The notes under the pieces are model-generated. The model had not been told where the DNA came from. It did not search any database and saw only the letters and a list, made by a program, of their open reading frames with translations. Positions 1 to 9,244 of a DNA stretch of 64,000 bases are shown here, one piece after another; the first letter of the stretch is position 1; each line of letters opens with the position of its first letter. Source of the DNA: Rarobacter incanus. GTDB lineage: Bacteria > Actinomycetota > Actinomycetes > Actinomycetales > Cellulomonadaceae. Location of the stretch: the NCBI RefSeq assembly GCF_006715765.1, contig NZ_VFNV01000001.1:1054001-1118000 (forward strand). Direction: 5' to 3'. A program made the translations under genes and the position numbers.

Positions 1-1827
1 ACTGAGGAAAACACCCCGCAAACTCGCCGCGCCCGCCGACTCATGCAGGAGGCGCAGCTGCGCGAGGAGCGGTTACGCAGGATGGACGAGGCCTATCAAA
101 GCCCGCAGACCCCCGCCCCGCAACAGCCAGTCACTCCCGCGCCCTGGCAGCGCAACGATGAGCCGGCGACCATCGACGGCACCTCTACGGCGGGCGCGCC
201 CGCAGCGGGCGGCGACGAGCCCCATTCGACGTCGGCTGGCAGCCCCGCCGAACCCGACTCCGCCGGCACCGCCGAACCCGGCGCAGTAGGCGGCCAGCCC
301 GCTTCTTTCTCCGCTAGCGGCACCGGTCCCGTGCGCCGGTCGAGCGTTTTCGGCGCCGACGCTCGCGGTGCGCAGCTGCGGGATCCCTCGGCGCCGGCCC
401 GCCCGGTAGCCCAGGATCGCGCTTTCGCGCCCGCGCAACCGGCTTTCGGAGGGGGCTCGGCTCCCGCGGCGCCAACCGGCTCGACGCAGGACCCCGCGGA
501 TAGCGCCGCCCAACCCGCATCGTTCGCCCAACCCGCATCGTTCGCGCCGGGCGCGGCCGGTGCACCGGCCGCCGCGGGTCCCGCCCTGGACCTGTCGGCG
601 ATGGAGGGCGACCGCACTTGCGGGCAGGTTCATGCTCGCAAGCGCAAAACCCGCAAGGCCCTGAAGATCGCGAGCCTGACGGTGGCCGCTGGTCTGGTGT
701 TTTCCACGACGGCGGTCGCGGCCGTCTACCAACGCTTCCAGGGCAATATCAAGTACGTCGACGTCGGCAACCTGGTTGAGGACACCGAAGCCACATCCAC
801 GTTCCAGCCGCCCAGCGACCCGAGTTCCGGCAAGGCGCTCAACTACCTCGTCATCGGGGTGGATGATCGCTCTGGCAGCAACTCCAAGCTTTCGGATCAC
901 TCCGTGGAGGGGGCGCGGAGCGACACCACGATGGTTTTGCACATTTCGGAGAACCGCAAGCGGATGGAGGTCGTCTCGATCCCGCGCGACTCGATGCTCC
1001 AGGTTCCCTCGTGCAAGCTGAGCAATGGCAAGCGAACCACCGCCTACTTCGGAATGTTCAACAGCGCGTACGCCACCGGCTACGACCAAGGCGGCGACAC
1101 CGAATCCGCGGTGGCATGCGTGTGGCGCACGATCCAACAGAACACGGGCGTCAAGCTCGATGGGGCGGTTATGGTCGATTTCGCCGGGTTCGCCGGTGTC
1201 GTCGACGCGATGGGGGGGCTATACATGTGCATCCCGGAGGAGACGATTTCCAAGGACGCGGGCAACCTGCACCTACAGGCGGGATGGCAGACCCTCAACG
1301 GAAAGAAGGCGTTGGGGTACGCCCGGGCGCGCAAGGGGACGGGGCAGAATTTCGATGGTTCGGACCTGTCCCGCACCGGACGCCAGCAGCAAATGGTCGC
1401 AGCTATGTTCAACCAGATCACGGAGGATGGGGTCCTGAACGACCCGACCAAGCTCTTCAAGTTCGTCGATGCGACGACCAAGACGCTTACCGTCACCGAC
1501 ACGCTACAGGACACCACTGGCTTGGTGGGATTGGCCTACTCCCTGCGCAGCATCCGTGCCAAGAACGTCACCTTCATGACGATCCCCTACGAGGCATACC
1601 CCCAGGATCGCAACCGCATCCAGTGGTCCGCGGCCGCGGACACGGTGTGGGCCAACATGGCGGCGGACAAGGCTATAGCCAAGACGGAAAAGTCATCGGA
1701 CTCCACCAAGTCGGCGACCGGATCGACCAAGACAACAACCACGACGCCGACTCCGGGACGCGATGCTTTCAATGCGGACCAGACCACCGCCGTGTGCAAA
1801 ACCACCGCCAAGTCGAAGAAGAACTGA
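1..1827 (+). CDS. LytR-CpsA-Psr (LCP) family cell-wall ligase, 5' end open
   Basis: LCP proteins transfer undecaprenyl-linked glycopolymers to peptidoglycan on the outer face of the membrane. From the first in-window ATG (43) the protein has 594 residues, but the frame is open back to base 1, so the true start may lie upstream of the window. It has a Pro/Ala-rich, probably disordered cytoplasmic N-terminus (about 1-200), one membrane segment (about 206-228), the LCP domain (about 265-520) with VIGVDDRSGS, a GARSDTTM strand and the SIPRDSM motif near residue 312, and a Thr/Ser/Lys-rich tail. A second LCP gene follows after 6 bp, so the two are probably co-transcribed. The family is certain; the polymer transferred is not known. 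Confidence 0.9.
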   Translation, partial: TEENTPQTRRARRLMQEAQLREERLRRMDEAYQSPQTPAPQQPVTPAPWQRNDEPATIDGTSTAGAPAAGGDEPHSTSAGSPAEPDSAGTAEPGAVGGQPASFSASGTGPVRRSSVFGADARGAQLRDPSAPARPVAQDRAFAPAQPAFGGGSAPAAPTGSTQDPADSAAQPASFAQPASFAPGAAGAPAAAGPALDLSAMEGDRTCGQVHARKRKTRKALKIASLTVAAGLVFSTTAVAAVYQRFQGNIKYVDVGNLVEDTEATSTFQPPSDPSSGKALNYLVIGVDDRSGSNSKLSDHSVEGARSDTTMVLHISENRKRMEVVSIPRDSMLQVPSCKLSNGKRTTAYFGMFNSAYATGYDQGGDTESAVACVWRTIQQNTGVKLDGAVMVDFAGFAGVVDAMGGLYMCIPEETISKDAGNLHLQAGWQTLNGKKALGYARARKGTGQNFDGSDLSRTGRQQQMVAAMFNQITEDGVLNDPTKLFKFVDATTKTLTVTDTLQDTTGLVGLAYSLRSIRAKNVTFMTIPYEAYPQDRNRIQWSAAADTVWANMAADKAIAKTEKSSDSTKSATGSTKTTTTTPTPGRDAFNADQTTAVCKTTAKSKKN

Positions 1828-1833
1828 TTCTCA

Positions 1834-3228
1834 GTGACTGATCGTTCCAAGAAGGCGGGCGGCCCGCCGCCCAGTTTCGCACCGTCCTCGTCCCGTCGCC
1901 GCCCCGCGGACGACGACGCCACGGTCGTGGGGCCAAGCGACTCGGACCGCATCGACCAAACCAGGGTGATGCCCGCCGACAGCGCCGCGCGGCAGACGGA
2001 TCGCCCACAGCGGCCGTTGGCGTCCGGCGCGGGTTCGCGGCCGGCTGCGAACCCGCGGCGCATCGCTCCGCACTCCGCCTCCAACCACGCCCCCCAGCGC
2101 TCGGAGCGTGGCCGCGACAAGCAAGTCAATGAGGGACGAGTCCGCCCCAGCGCGGACCGGCATGACCGCAGCGGTGCGCAGGGGCCTGCCGACCGGCCCG
2201 CGGGTCGCAACCGTGCGGAAGGTCCCGATCAATCGGGCCCGGCCGCTGCGACGCCGGAGGCGACCGCGCGGGCCGCGCAGGCGCGTCGCAAGCGTCGCCG
2301 GCGCACGGTGGCATCGATCGTCGTACTCGCGCTGATCTTGCTGCTCGCCTGGCCGATCGGGCTGGGCATCTGGGCCAATGGCAAGATTCAACACGTCGCC
2401 GCTCTCAGCGACGAGCCGGTGGGCCCTGCGACGACCTACCTTTTGGCCGGTTCCGATTCACGTGCCGAATACGCGCCCGACTCGACGGTGCAGGGCGCCC
2501 GATCCGACACGATCATGCTCTTGACGGTTCCGGCATCCGGGCCGACCTCGCTGATTTCGCTGCCGCGCGACACCTATGCTGAGATTCCGGGCCATGGGGC
2601 GGCGAAACTCAACGCGGCCTATTCCTACGGCGGGCCGAAGCTGCTGGTGGCGACGGTGGAAAAGCTAACCGGCACCAAGGTGGATCATTACGTCGAGGTC
2701 GGCTTCAACGGGGTGGAAAACATCGTCGATGCGGTCGGCGGCGTGCGGTTGTGCCTCGACTACAACGTGAACGACAAGCTCTCGAAGCTCAAGTGGAAGA
2801 AGGGCTGCCATCGCGCGGGCGGCAAGAAGGCGCTGGCGTTCGCCCGCATGCGCTATTCGGACCCCAAGGGCGATATCGGTAGGGCGGAGCGGCAACGCCA
2901 GGTCATCGCCGCAATCACCAAGAAGGTCAAGGATCCGTCACTGCTGTGGAAGCCGGTGCAGCAGGTTTCGCTCATTGAAGCGGGCACGAAGTCCGTCTCC
3001 GTGGACACCAATTCGAACATCGTCACGCTGGCGAAGCTGGCGCTGGCTTTCCGCGCCGCGAACGGTGACGGCGGGGTCCGCGGCACGCCACCGATCAAGT
3101 CCTTGAATTACCGCCCTGGCAATGTGGGCTCGACGGTGCAACTCGATCCCAAGAAGGCCCCGGGGTTCTTTAAATCCCTGCGCGAGGGAACCATCGAGCC
3201 CGGCGAAGTGGGCGGCCTGACCGCGTAG
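1834..3228 (+). CDS. LytR-CpsA-Psr (LCP) family cell-wall ligase
   Basis: Second LCP phosphotransferase, 464 residues from a GTG start 6 bp after the previous stop. A charged, Arg/Pro-rich cytoplasmic N-terminus (about 1-155) precedes a single membrane helix (about 158-180) and an extracytoplasmic LCP domain from about residue 200, with LLAGSDSRAEY, QGARSDTIM and SLPRDTY, the Arg/Asp residues that hold pyrophosphate in this family. It is paralogous to the upstream gene but shorter, without the Thr-rich C-terminal extension. Tandem LCP genes are common in actinobacteria, where they attach arabinogalactan or teichoic-type polymers; the substrate here is not determined. It converges on purE. Confidence 0.9.
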   Translation: MTDRSKKAGGPPPSFAPSSSRRRPADDDATVVGPSDSDRIDQTRVMPADSAARQTDRPQRPLASGAGSRPAANPRRIAPHSASNHAPQRSERGRDKQVNEGRVRPSADRHDRSGAQGPADRPAGRNRAEGPDQSGPAAATPEATARAAQARRKRRRRTVASIVVLALILLLAWPIGLGIWANGKIQHVAALSDEPVGPATTYLLAGSDSRAEYAPDSTVQGARSDTIMLLTVPASGPTSLISLPRDTYAEIPGHGAAKLNAAYSYGGPKLLVATVEKLTGTKVDHYVEVGFNGVENIVDAVGGVRLCLDYNVNDKLSKLKWKKGCHRAGGKKALAFARMRYSDPKGDIGRAERQRQVIAAITKKVKDPSLLWKPVQQVSLIEAGTKSVSVDTNSNIVTLAKLALAFRAANGDGGVRGTPPIKSLNYRPGNVGSTVQLDPKKAPGFFKSLREGTIEPGEVGGLTA

Positions 3229-3246
3229 GAGCCGCCGCCAGCCGTG

Positions 3247-3768
3247 TCATCTGCGGGTTTGCGCTCGCAGCGCCTCACCCTTGTCGTAGGCCTGCTGCCG
3301 CAGCGCCGCTTGGAATTCGGTCATCGCGATGCGCAACCGCTCCGCCTGCGCATCCGTTCCGGCCGCGAGGATCCGCGCCGCCAGCAGCCCCGCGTTCCGG
3401 GCGCCACCGATCGAGACCGTGGCGACGGGAACCCCGGCCGGCATCTGCACGATCGACAGCAGTGAATCCATGCCGTCCAGATACTTCAGGGGAACGGGCA
3501 CGCCGATGACCGGAAGCTCGGTGACCGCGGCGAGCATGCCGGGCAAGTGTGCCGCGCCTCCGGCGCCCGCGATTATCACCCGCAATCCGCGCCCCGCCGC
3601 GGCGCGGCCGTACTCGATCATTTCCGTCGGCATACGGTGCGCGGAGACAACGTCCGCCTCGTAGCGGATGCCGAATTCGTCGAGCGCTGCGGCGGCAAGC
3701 TGCATGACGGGCCAATCCGAGTCGGAACCCATGACGATGCCGACCTGCGCCTCGTTAGCGATACCCAT
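3247..3768 (-). CDS. purE: 5-(carboxyamino)imidazole ribonucleotide mutase PurE
   Basis: Class I PurE converts N5-CAIR to CAIR in de novo purine synthesis. The 173-residue product starts at an ATG with a GGGGAG ribosome site about 6 bases upstream; an open frame extends further 5' but is Arg-rich and unlike the family. Visible motifs are the GSDSDW phosphate/nucleotide loop near the N-terminus, SAHR with the catalytic His, and the [11 protein letters not shown] stretch. It follows purK on the same strand after 47 bp, so the two CAIR-forming enzymes probably form one operon. Confidence 0.95.
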   Translation of the reverse strand: MGIANEAQVGIVMGSDSDWPVMQLAAAALDEFGIRYEADVVSAHRMPTEMIEYGRAAAGRGLRVIIAGAGGAAHLPGMLAAVTELPVIGVPVPLKYLDGMDSLLSIVQMPAGVPVATVSIGGARNAGLLAARILAAGTDAQAERLRIAMTEFQAALRQQAYDKGEALRAQTRR

Positions 3769-3815
3769 CCGTCTCCCCTTTCGCCGACACGCGGGGTGCC
3801 GAGTAGATTGATGTT

Positions 3816-4976
3816 CTACGATCCCATGATGATTTCGGCGGCAGTTCGCGCCAGCGCCGCGACGGCGCCGGGGTCGTCGCCGCACACGTTGACGTGCCCC
3901 AATTTGCGGCCGGGCCTAATCTCTTTGCCGTACAGTTCCACCCGCGCGCCGGGCACCGCCGCCAGCGCCTCGGGCAGCGCGTCGCTGAGCGAGGCGCGGG
4001 TAGATCCCAGTATGTTCGCCATGACGGTCACCGGGGCCCGCAAGCCGGTCGGGCCCAGGGGAAGGTCCAGCACCGCCCTGATGTGCTGTTCGAATTGACT
4101 GGTTTGCGCGCCGTCGATCGTCCAGTGGCCCGAGTTGTGCGGGCGCATTGCCAGCTCGTTCACCAGCACCCCGGCGCCGCCGCGATCCGAAGTCTCAAAC
4201 ATTTCCACGGCCACAATTCCCGTCACCCCCAGCCCCTGCGCGATCGATAATGCAATCTCGCGAGCCCGGGTGGCGACCGCGGGATCCAGGTCGGGAGCGG
4301 GCGCGATGACCTCGGCACACACGCCGCCGCGTTGGATCGACTCCACGACGGGGTAGGTGACGGCCTGCCCGCTGGGCCTGCGCGCGACCAGCACGGCGAG
4401 TTCGCGCACAAAGTCGACGCGTTCCTCAACCAGCAGCGGGGTCTGCCCGCCGATCCAGTCCGCCACCTCTGCCGGCGCGTTCACGACCCGGACGCCCTTG
4501 CCGTCGTATCCACCGCGCGCCGTCTTCACGACCGCGCTGCCGTCGGCGGATTCGGCCAGGAATTGAACGAGTTCCGCCTCCGCCGTTCGCGCGTCGGCAG
4601 AAAGCGCACGCCATCGCGGGCAGGGCACGCCCAGCGCCGTCAGCCGCGTGCGCATTTGAATCTTGTCCTGGGCGTACAGCAGCGCCTCCGGCGGCGGCTG
4701 CACGGACACTCCTTGCTCGCGCAGGCCCCGCATCTGGTCGTTGTCGACGTGCTCGTGCTCGAAGGTGAGCGCGTCGGCGCCGTCCGTGAGGCGCCGTAGG
4801 TCGGCCGCGTCCTTGGCTCCGCCGACGATCGAATCGACAACGACCTGCGCGGTCGCGCCGTCGGGCGCCTCGACTAACGCGCGCAGGTGCACGCCGAGGC
4901 GCTGCGCCGCCGGCGCCATCATTCTGGCCAGCTGACCGCCGCCGATTACGGCGAGTATGGGAGTGCTCACGGACAC
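3816..4976 (-). CDS. purK: 5-(carboxyamino)imidazole ribonucleotide synthase PurK
   Basis: ATP-grasp enzyme that carboxylates AIR to N5-CAIR, the substrate of PurE encoded next. The protein opens with the glycine-rich [12 protein letters not shown] strand. Two GTG codons, at 4976 and 4970, are both acceptable starts (386 or 384 residues); the longer open frame to 5171 adds about 65 low-complexity residues and is rejected. ATP-grasp features include [14 protein letters not shown] and the C-terminal [14 protein letters not shown] metal/ATP site. About 165 bp separate it from the divergent GtrA gene. Confidence 0.94.
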   Translation of the reverse strand: MSVSTPILAVIGGGQLARMMAPAAQRLGVHLRALVEAPDGATAQVVVDSIVGGAKDAADLRRLTDGADALTFEHEHVDNDQMRGLREQGVSVQPPPEALLYAQDKIQMRTRLTALGVPCPRWRALSADARTAEAELVQFLAESADGSAVVKTARGGYDGKGVRVVNAPAEVADWIGGQTPLLVEERVDFVRELAVLVARRPSGQAVTYPVVESIQRGGVCAEVIAPAPDLDPAVATRAREIALSIAQGLGVTGIVAVEMFETSDRGGAGVLVNELAMRPHNSGHWTIDGAQTSQFEQHIRAVLDLPLGPTGLRAPVTVMANILGSTRASLSDALPEALAAVPGARVELYGKEIRPGRKLGHVNVCGDDPGAVAALARTAAEIIMGS

Positions 4977-5141
4977 CCAGCCTACCGAACCGCTCGTGCC
5001 AGCCGGGAATCTGCTGCCTCGCCGGCCGCGGCCACCCCCGCGAGCACACGCCCCCGGCCCGCAGTCATCCCCGCCAGCACACGCCCGGTCCGCGGCCAGG
5101 GGCCCGCGCTGAACCGGCGCCGGGCGCATTAGGCTGGGTGC

Positions 5142-5690
5142 ATGCCCGTGAAAGTCGCGATCCGTAACCACCGAGCTTTTGCCTGGTTCCTGGAGCTAGC
5201 GCGGTTCGGCACCGTGGGACTGCTCGCATACGTCGTTGACGTCGGCGTCTTCAATCTGCTGCGGTTCGGGCCCGGCGACCTCTTGGAGGCCAAGCCGCTG
5301 ACGGCAAAGGTCATTTCGGCGGCAATCGCGACGCTCGTCGCCTGGACGGGCAACCGGTACTGGACGTTCGCCGGCAAACGCACCAAGAATTCCCTCCGGG
5401 AGCTTGCGGGATTCGCCATCGTGAACGTGGGCGGCATGGCGATCGCGGTGGCTACGCTGTGGGTGAGCCACTACGTGTTCGGGTTCACGAGCGCGCTGGC
5501 GGACAATGTGGCCGCGAATGTCGTGGGGCTGGTGCTCGGAACCATTTTCCGTTACATCGCGTACCGGACGTGGGTCTTCACCGGATCCGAACCGATCGCT
5601 TTCGCGCAGAGCGACATCGCGGTGGAACTCGCAGAGCCGCACGCCCCTGTCGCGAAAGTCGCCCCCGCGGCGCGGGGACGCGAAGCATAG
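5142..5690 (+). CDS. GtrA family membrane protein
   Basis: A 182-residue GtrA-like protein with four predicted membrane helices: about 17-38, 53-70, 85-105 and 115-140. The family signature NRYWTFAG sits at the end of helix 2 and its echo RYIAYRTWVF follows helix 4. GtrA proteins are thought to flip or present polyprenyl-linked sugars for decoration of cell-surface polysaccharides, which would suit the nearby LCP ligases, though that link is inference. It starts at an ATG, diverges from purK and converges on a histidine kinase gene. Confidence 0.88.
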   Translation: MPVKVAIRNHRAFAWFLELARFGTVGLLAYVVDVGVFNLLRFGPGDLLEAKPLTAKVISAAIATLVAWTGNRYWTFAGKRTKNSLRELAGFAIVNVGGMAIAVATLWVSHYVFGFTSALADNVAANVVGLVLGTIFRYIAYRTWVFTGSEPIAFAQSDIAVELAEPHAPVAKVAPAARGREA

Positions 5691-5697
5691 GGTCAAT

Positions 5698-5736
5698 ATC
5701 GGCGGGCTGGGCCGCGGCGGGCTGGGCCGCGCCGAT
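5698..5736. terminator. Inverted repeat between convergent genes, possible bidirectional terminator
   Basis: ATCGGCG and CGCCGAT form 7-bp perfect arms around a 25-base interior that itself contains two direct copies of GGGCTGGGCCGC. It lies just after the gtrA stop and before the stop of the convergent kinase gene. There is no U-tract, so termination is inferred from position only. Confidence 0.4.
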
Positions 5737-5750
5737 CTAAGCCGCACCGC

Positions 5751-7100
5751 TCACGGGCGCCCGAACCGCCGCGCGGATCGGCTCAGAGCGTTGCCATGCA
5801 CCGCTATCGCCCGGCCCGTGGGGAGCACGTCGTCGGGGTTTAGTCCCTTGGGCACACCCGCGAGGAATATCGAGAACACGGCCGGAACCCGCTGCGAAAG
5901 CTCCAGGCGGCCGCCGTCGGCGGCCACCAGGTCGCGCGCTAGCCCCAGCCCAAGGCCCGAACCGCCGCCGGATGTAACCTCGCGTTCGAACACGCGCGGG
6001 GCGATCTCCGCGGGCACGCCGTCGCCCTCGTCCGAAATCGACACGACGACCGCGCCGGTGGTCTTGCCCGCTGTCGCGCCGACGGTTGTCGTGCCCGCTC
6101 CGTGCTTAAGCGAGTTCTCGATGAGGGTGGCCAACACCTGCGCCAGGGCTCCGGGCGTCGCCAGCACCTGGACGTCTGGATCGACTTCCACGGCCAGCCT
6201 CCGATCCGCGGCGGCAAAGCTCGAGGCCCACTCGTCTGCCTGTTGGTCGATCACCTCCCGCAGGTGCACGGGCTCGGTCGTCCCGCCCGTGGTCTGCCGC
6301 GCCCGCATCCGCAGGTCATCGACGACTCCCGACAGCCGTTCGACTTGCTCAAGCGCCTTGCGGGCCTCTTCCTCGACGTATTCGTCGTCGCTGGCCATCA
6401 TGATCTCTTCGACGCGCATCGCCAGCGCGGTCAGCGGCGTGCGCAGCTGATGCGAGACGTCGGATGAGAACTGCCGCTCGACCGCCAGACGCGCCGCGAG
6501 TCGGTCCGCGCTCCGCGCCAGTTCCTGGGCAACCAGATCGATTTCCTCGACGCCGGTGGGTTCGATTTTGGGCCTCACATGGCCGGACCCAAGGAGCTCG
6601 GCCGATGCCGCCAAGTACACCAGCGGGGCGGACAGCCGGTTCGCCTGCCATGCCGCCCACCACAAACCGACCAGCAGCGCCACGATGCTGAGCGCCCCGA
6701 CCAGCATCACCACCTGGAAGCATCGCCAAAAGAAGTCCCAGTAAGAGGCGGCGAGCACGACGATGGTATTCGAATCGGTGCGCAGCGCGACCTCGACGGT
6801 CCGCCCCGACAGGGTCGATCCGGCGGTTACCTGTTCGCCCGCCGCCGTGACCACGACTATCGATACGGCCATTGATCCCGAGGACCCGGTTGCGAACCTA
6901 TCGAGCAGCGAACTGTCGACGGACTCCCCCCGCTGCACTCGCCCATCGACGATGCGGCCTATTTCCTCCGCGCGAACCTCCAGGCGCCGGTGTTCGACGT
7001 CGGAGATCATTCTTGCCCCGAATATCGCAAGCGGCACGCCGAGGAGTACGACGGTCACCACGACCGAAACCATCGTGGCGAGGAGCACTCGTTGCCTCAT
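5751..7100 (-). CDS. Sensor histidine kinase (OmpR-partner type)
   Basis: A 449-residue membrane sensor kinase. Membrane helices at about 7-30 and 123-150 flank an extracytoplasmic segment of about 90 residues; a HAMP-like linker, a HisKA helix with phospho-acceptor His217 in SSDVSHQLRTPL, and a HATPase domain follow, with the N-box IENSLKHG (Asn329), DEGDGVP and GGGSGLGLGLAR. It starts 40 bp after the stop of the OmpR-type regulator gene on the same strand, its evident partner. The sensed signal cannot be read from the sequence. Confidence 0.9.
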   Translation of the reverse strand: MRQRVLLATMVSVVVTVVLLGVPLAIFGARMISDVEHRRLEVRAEEIGRIVDGRVQRGESVDSSLLDRFATGSSGSMAVSIVVVTAAGEQVTAGSTLSGRTVEVALRTDSNTIVVLAASYWDFFWRCFQVVMLVGALSIVALLVGLWWAAWQANRLSAPLVYLAASAELLGSGHVRPKIEPTGVEEIDLVAQELARSADRLAARLAVERQFSSDVSHQLRTPLTALAMRVEEIMMASDDEYVEEEARKALEQVERLSGVVDDLRMRARQTTGGTTEPVHLREVIDQQADEWASSFAAADRRLAVEVDPDVQVLATPGALAQVLATLIENSLKHGAGTTTVGATAGKTTGAVVVSISDEGDGVPAEIAPRVFEREVTSGGGSGLGLGLARDLVAADGGRLELSQRVPAVFSIFLAGVPKGLNPDDVLPTGRAIAVHGNALSRSARRFGRP

Positions 7101-7140
7101 TGTGCCCGCCCCCGCGCGGCGCGCACCGCGCTGCTAAGAA

Positions 7141-7824
7141 TCACTCAGTCGGTATCTCGAACCGGAAACCCATGCCGCGAACCGTCGAGATGTAGCTCGG
7201 AGAATTAGCATCATCGCCCAGCTTGCGGCGCAGCCAAGAGACGTGCATGTCGAGCGTCTTGGTTGACCCGACGGGCTCCGACCCCCACACTTCCCGCATG
7301 AGCGTGTCGCGCAGCACAACAGTCCCGGCGTTTTGCACTAGGACCCGCAACAGTTCGAATTCCTTGGATGTGAGGTGCAGCTCGCGCTCGCCCTGGAACG
7401 CCCGGTGCGCCGCGACGTCAACCGTCACGTCCTGCCCGCGCAATTCCTCCACATCGATGGCCTCGCCATGCGATCGGCGAAGCAGCGCCCGCACCCTCGC
7501 CAGCAGCTCGGCAAGGCGAAACGGCTTGGTCACGTAATCGTCGGCGCCGGCATCCAACCCGACTACGAGGTCAACCTCGTCGGCCCGCGCCGTCAGCACC
7601 AAAATGGGTGTCGTGTAGCCCTTGCTACGAATCGCGCGCGCAGCGTCGAGCCCATCCATATCGGGCAGGCCCAGGTCCAGAATCAGAAGGTCGACATCGC
7701 CGGCGCCGGCAACGGCTCCTCCGCCGGTCCCCTGCACGTCGACTTCATAGCCTTCCCGCCCCAAGGCGCGGGCCAAAGGTTCGGCAATAGCGGGGTCATC
7801 CTCCGCCAGCAACACGCGAGTCAT
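7141..7824 (-). CDS. OmpR/PhoB-family response regulator
   Basis: A 227-residue two-domain regulator. The receiver domain has the acidic pair AEDD at 7-10, phospho-acceptor Asp50 in LILDLGLPDMDG and Lys100 in TKPF; the C-terminal winged helix ends with SWLRRKLGDD and ISTVRGMGFRF. The ATG at 7824, which gives MTRVLLAEDD, is chosen because upstream in-frame codons add only atypical residues. The kinase gene follows in the same operon. A 12-bp palindrome lies about 20-30 bp upstream, between this gene and the divergent kinase gene, and could serve as its operator. Confidence 0.92.
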   Translation of the reverse strand: MTRVLLAEDDPAIAEPLARALGREGYEVDVQGTGGGAVAGAGDVDLLILDLGLPDMDGLDAARAIRSKGYTTPILVLTARADEVDLVVGLDAGADDYVTKPFRLAELLARVRALLRRSHGEAIDVEELRGQDVTVDVAAHRAFQGERELHLTSKEFELLRVLVQNAGTVVLRDTLMREVWGSEPVGSTKTLDMHVSWLRRKLGDDANSPSYISTVRGMGFRFEIPTE

Positions 7825-7842
7825 ATACCAAATATAGGTCAT

Positions 7843-7902
7843 GAATACGTATTCGGCAGATGACTTTGGGTCGCCAATGTGGTTCGTATGCAATATGAAT
7901 AC
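7843..7902. promoter_or_regulatory. Perfect 12-bp palindrome plus half-site between two divergent two-component systems
   Basis: GAATACGTATTC at 7843-7854 is a perfect palindrome and its half GAATAC recurs at 7897-7902. Both lie in the intergenic region between the OmpR-type regulator (start 7824) and the DesK-type kinase (start 7925). A TACGGT hexamer at 7913-7918, 6 bases before the GTG at 7925, fits the -10 position of a leaderless actinobacterial transcript. The operator role is inference. Confidence 0.45.
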
Positions 7903-7924
7903 CGCGGTGGCCTACGGTATTGGT

Positions 7925-9244
7925 GTGACCGAATCGCCATCGACGCTGACCCGCCTGGTCACGTGGCCGGACCGCCACCGGGCTCAGTTCGACGCGATCC
8001 TGGCTCTCGTCGTCACCGCCTTCTCTTTGCTCGCCGTCGTGAGCAATGCCGCTTCGCTGCCCGCCGATGCCAAAAGCACCTTCACGGACTACGTGATCCC
8101 CATTGCTGCAACGCTCGTGATCTGCGTGCCGCTGGCGTTCCGTCGCTCCCACCCGACGCTCGCATCGGCGCTGACCTATTCGGGCGCGCTGGCGCACATG
8201 CTCGCCGGCGTTCCCCTAGTGTTCACCGCGGACCTGGCCGTGCCCATGGCGCTGTTTGCGGTCACCGCCTACGGGACCAAACGCGCGTACACGATCGCCG
8301 CCATAGGAGCGGGCGCGGGCTCGGTTATGGTCGCCGTGCTGTTCGCCGGGACCGCCGGCTACAGCGCCGCGCTAGCCGTGTTCGTCGCGATATTTGTCGG
8401 CCTCATTTTCGCGGCGGTCTTCGCATTCGCCCTGGTGCGGCGCTCCCGACTCGCGGAAATCTCGCAGCTTGCCGCCCGCGCCAAGACTCTGGAGCAAGAA
8501 CGAGATGCCCAGGCCGTGCAGGCGGCGTCCAACGAACGTACCCGCATCGCCCGGGAAATGCACGACATCATCGCCCACTCGCTCACCGTCCTGATCGCGC
8601 AGGCCGACGGCGGCAGGTACGCGGCCGCCGCCGACCCGCAGGCGGCGGTGCGGTCCTTGGAGACGATAGGCGAGGTCGGGCGAGCTGCGCTCGCCGACGT
8701 GCGCCGCCTCCTGGGAGTGTTGCGCGACGGGACGCCGGACGAGAGCGCGGCCCCAGGCTCGTTCGCCGCACCCGACGCCACCATGGCGGGGGGCTTGGGC
8801 GTGGCACCAACCTCACCGCAGCCGGGCGTCGAGGGGCTCACCGAGCTCATCGAGCAAATGCGCACGGCGCGCCTGCGCGTCTCGTACGCCGTCACCGGTC
8901 GGGCGCGCAGGCTTCCCCCCGGAATCGGTCTCATGGCGTACCGGATTTGTCAGGAATCGCTCACTAACGTTCTCAAACACGCCGGCCCCGACCCGGCGGT
9001 GTCGGTCCTGGTGGCGTGGGGGGCCTCGTCCATCACTATCGAGGTCAGCGACGACGGCCGCGGCGCCTCGGCGCCCAGCGACGGCGTGGGCCACGGGGTC
9101 ATCGGGATGCGCGAACGCGCGGCCATGATCGGCGCCAACCTGCAAGCCGGCCCCAAGCCCGGCGGCGGCTACCGCGTCCGCTGCGTCATTCCGGTCCCCA
9201 CCGAACGCTCCCAACCGCAAAGCGAGGAAATCCCGTCCCTATGA
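7925..9244 (+). CDS. NarL/DesK-type sensor histidine kinase
   Basis: Membrane kinase of the HisKA_3 class with about five helices in the N-terminal 170 residues, a dimerisation helix containing the phospho-acceptor His213 in TRIAREMHDIIAHSL, and a C-terminal HATPase with NVLKHAG and SDDGRGAS. Starts at 7841 and 7895 are also in frame; the GTG at 7925 is preferred because a 12-bp palindrome and a -10-like hexamer lie upstream and an untranslated leader seems absent. The stop overlaps the ATG of the LuxR-type regulator by 4 bp (ATGA), indicating translational coupling. Confidence 0.9.
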   Translation: MTESPSTLTRLVTWPDRHRAQFDAILALVVTAFSLLAVVSNAASLPADAKSTFTDYVIPIAATLVICVPLAFRRSHPTLASALTYSGALAHMLAGVPLVFTADLAVPMALFAVTAYGTKRAYTIAAIGAGAGSVMVAVLFAGTAGYSAALAVFVAIFVGLIFAAVFAFALVRRSRLAEISQLAARAKTLEQERDAQAVQAASNERTRIAREMHDIIAHSLTVLIAQADGGRYAAAADPQAAVRSLETIGEVGRAALADVRRLLGVLRDGTPDESAAPGSFAAPDATMAGGLGVAPTSPQPGVEGLTELIEQMRTARLRVSYAVTGRARRLPPGIGLMAYRICQESLTNVLKHAGPDPAVSVLVAWGASSITIEVSDDGRGASAPSDGVGHGVIGMRERAAMIGANLQAGPKPGGGYRVRCVIPVPTERSQPQSEEIPSL

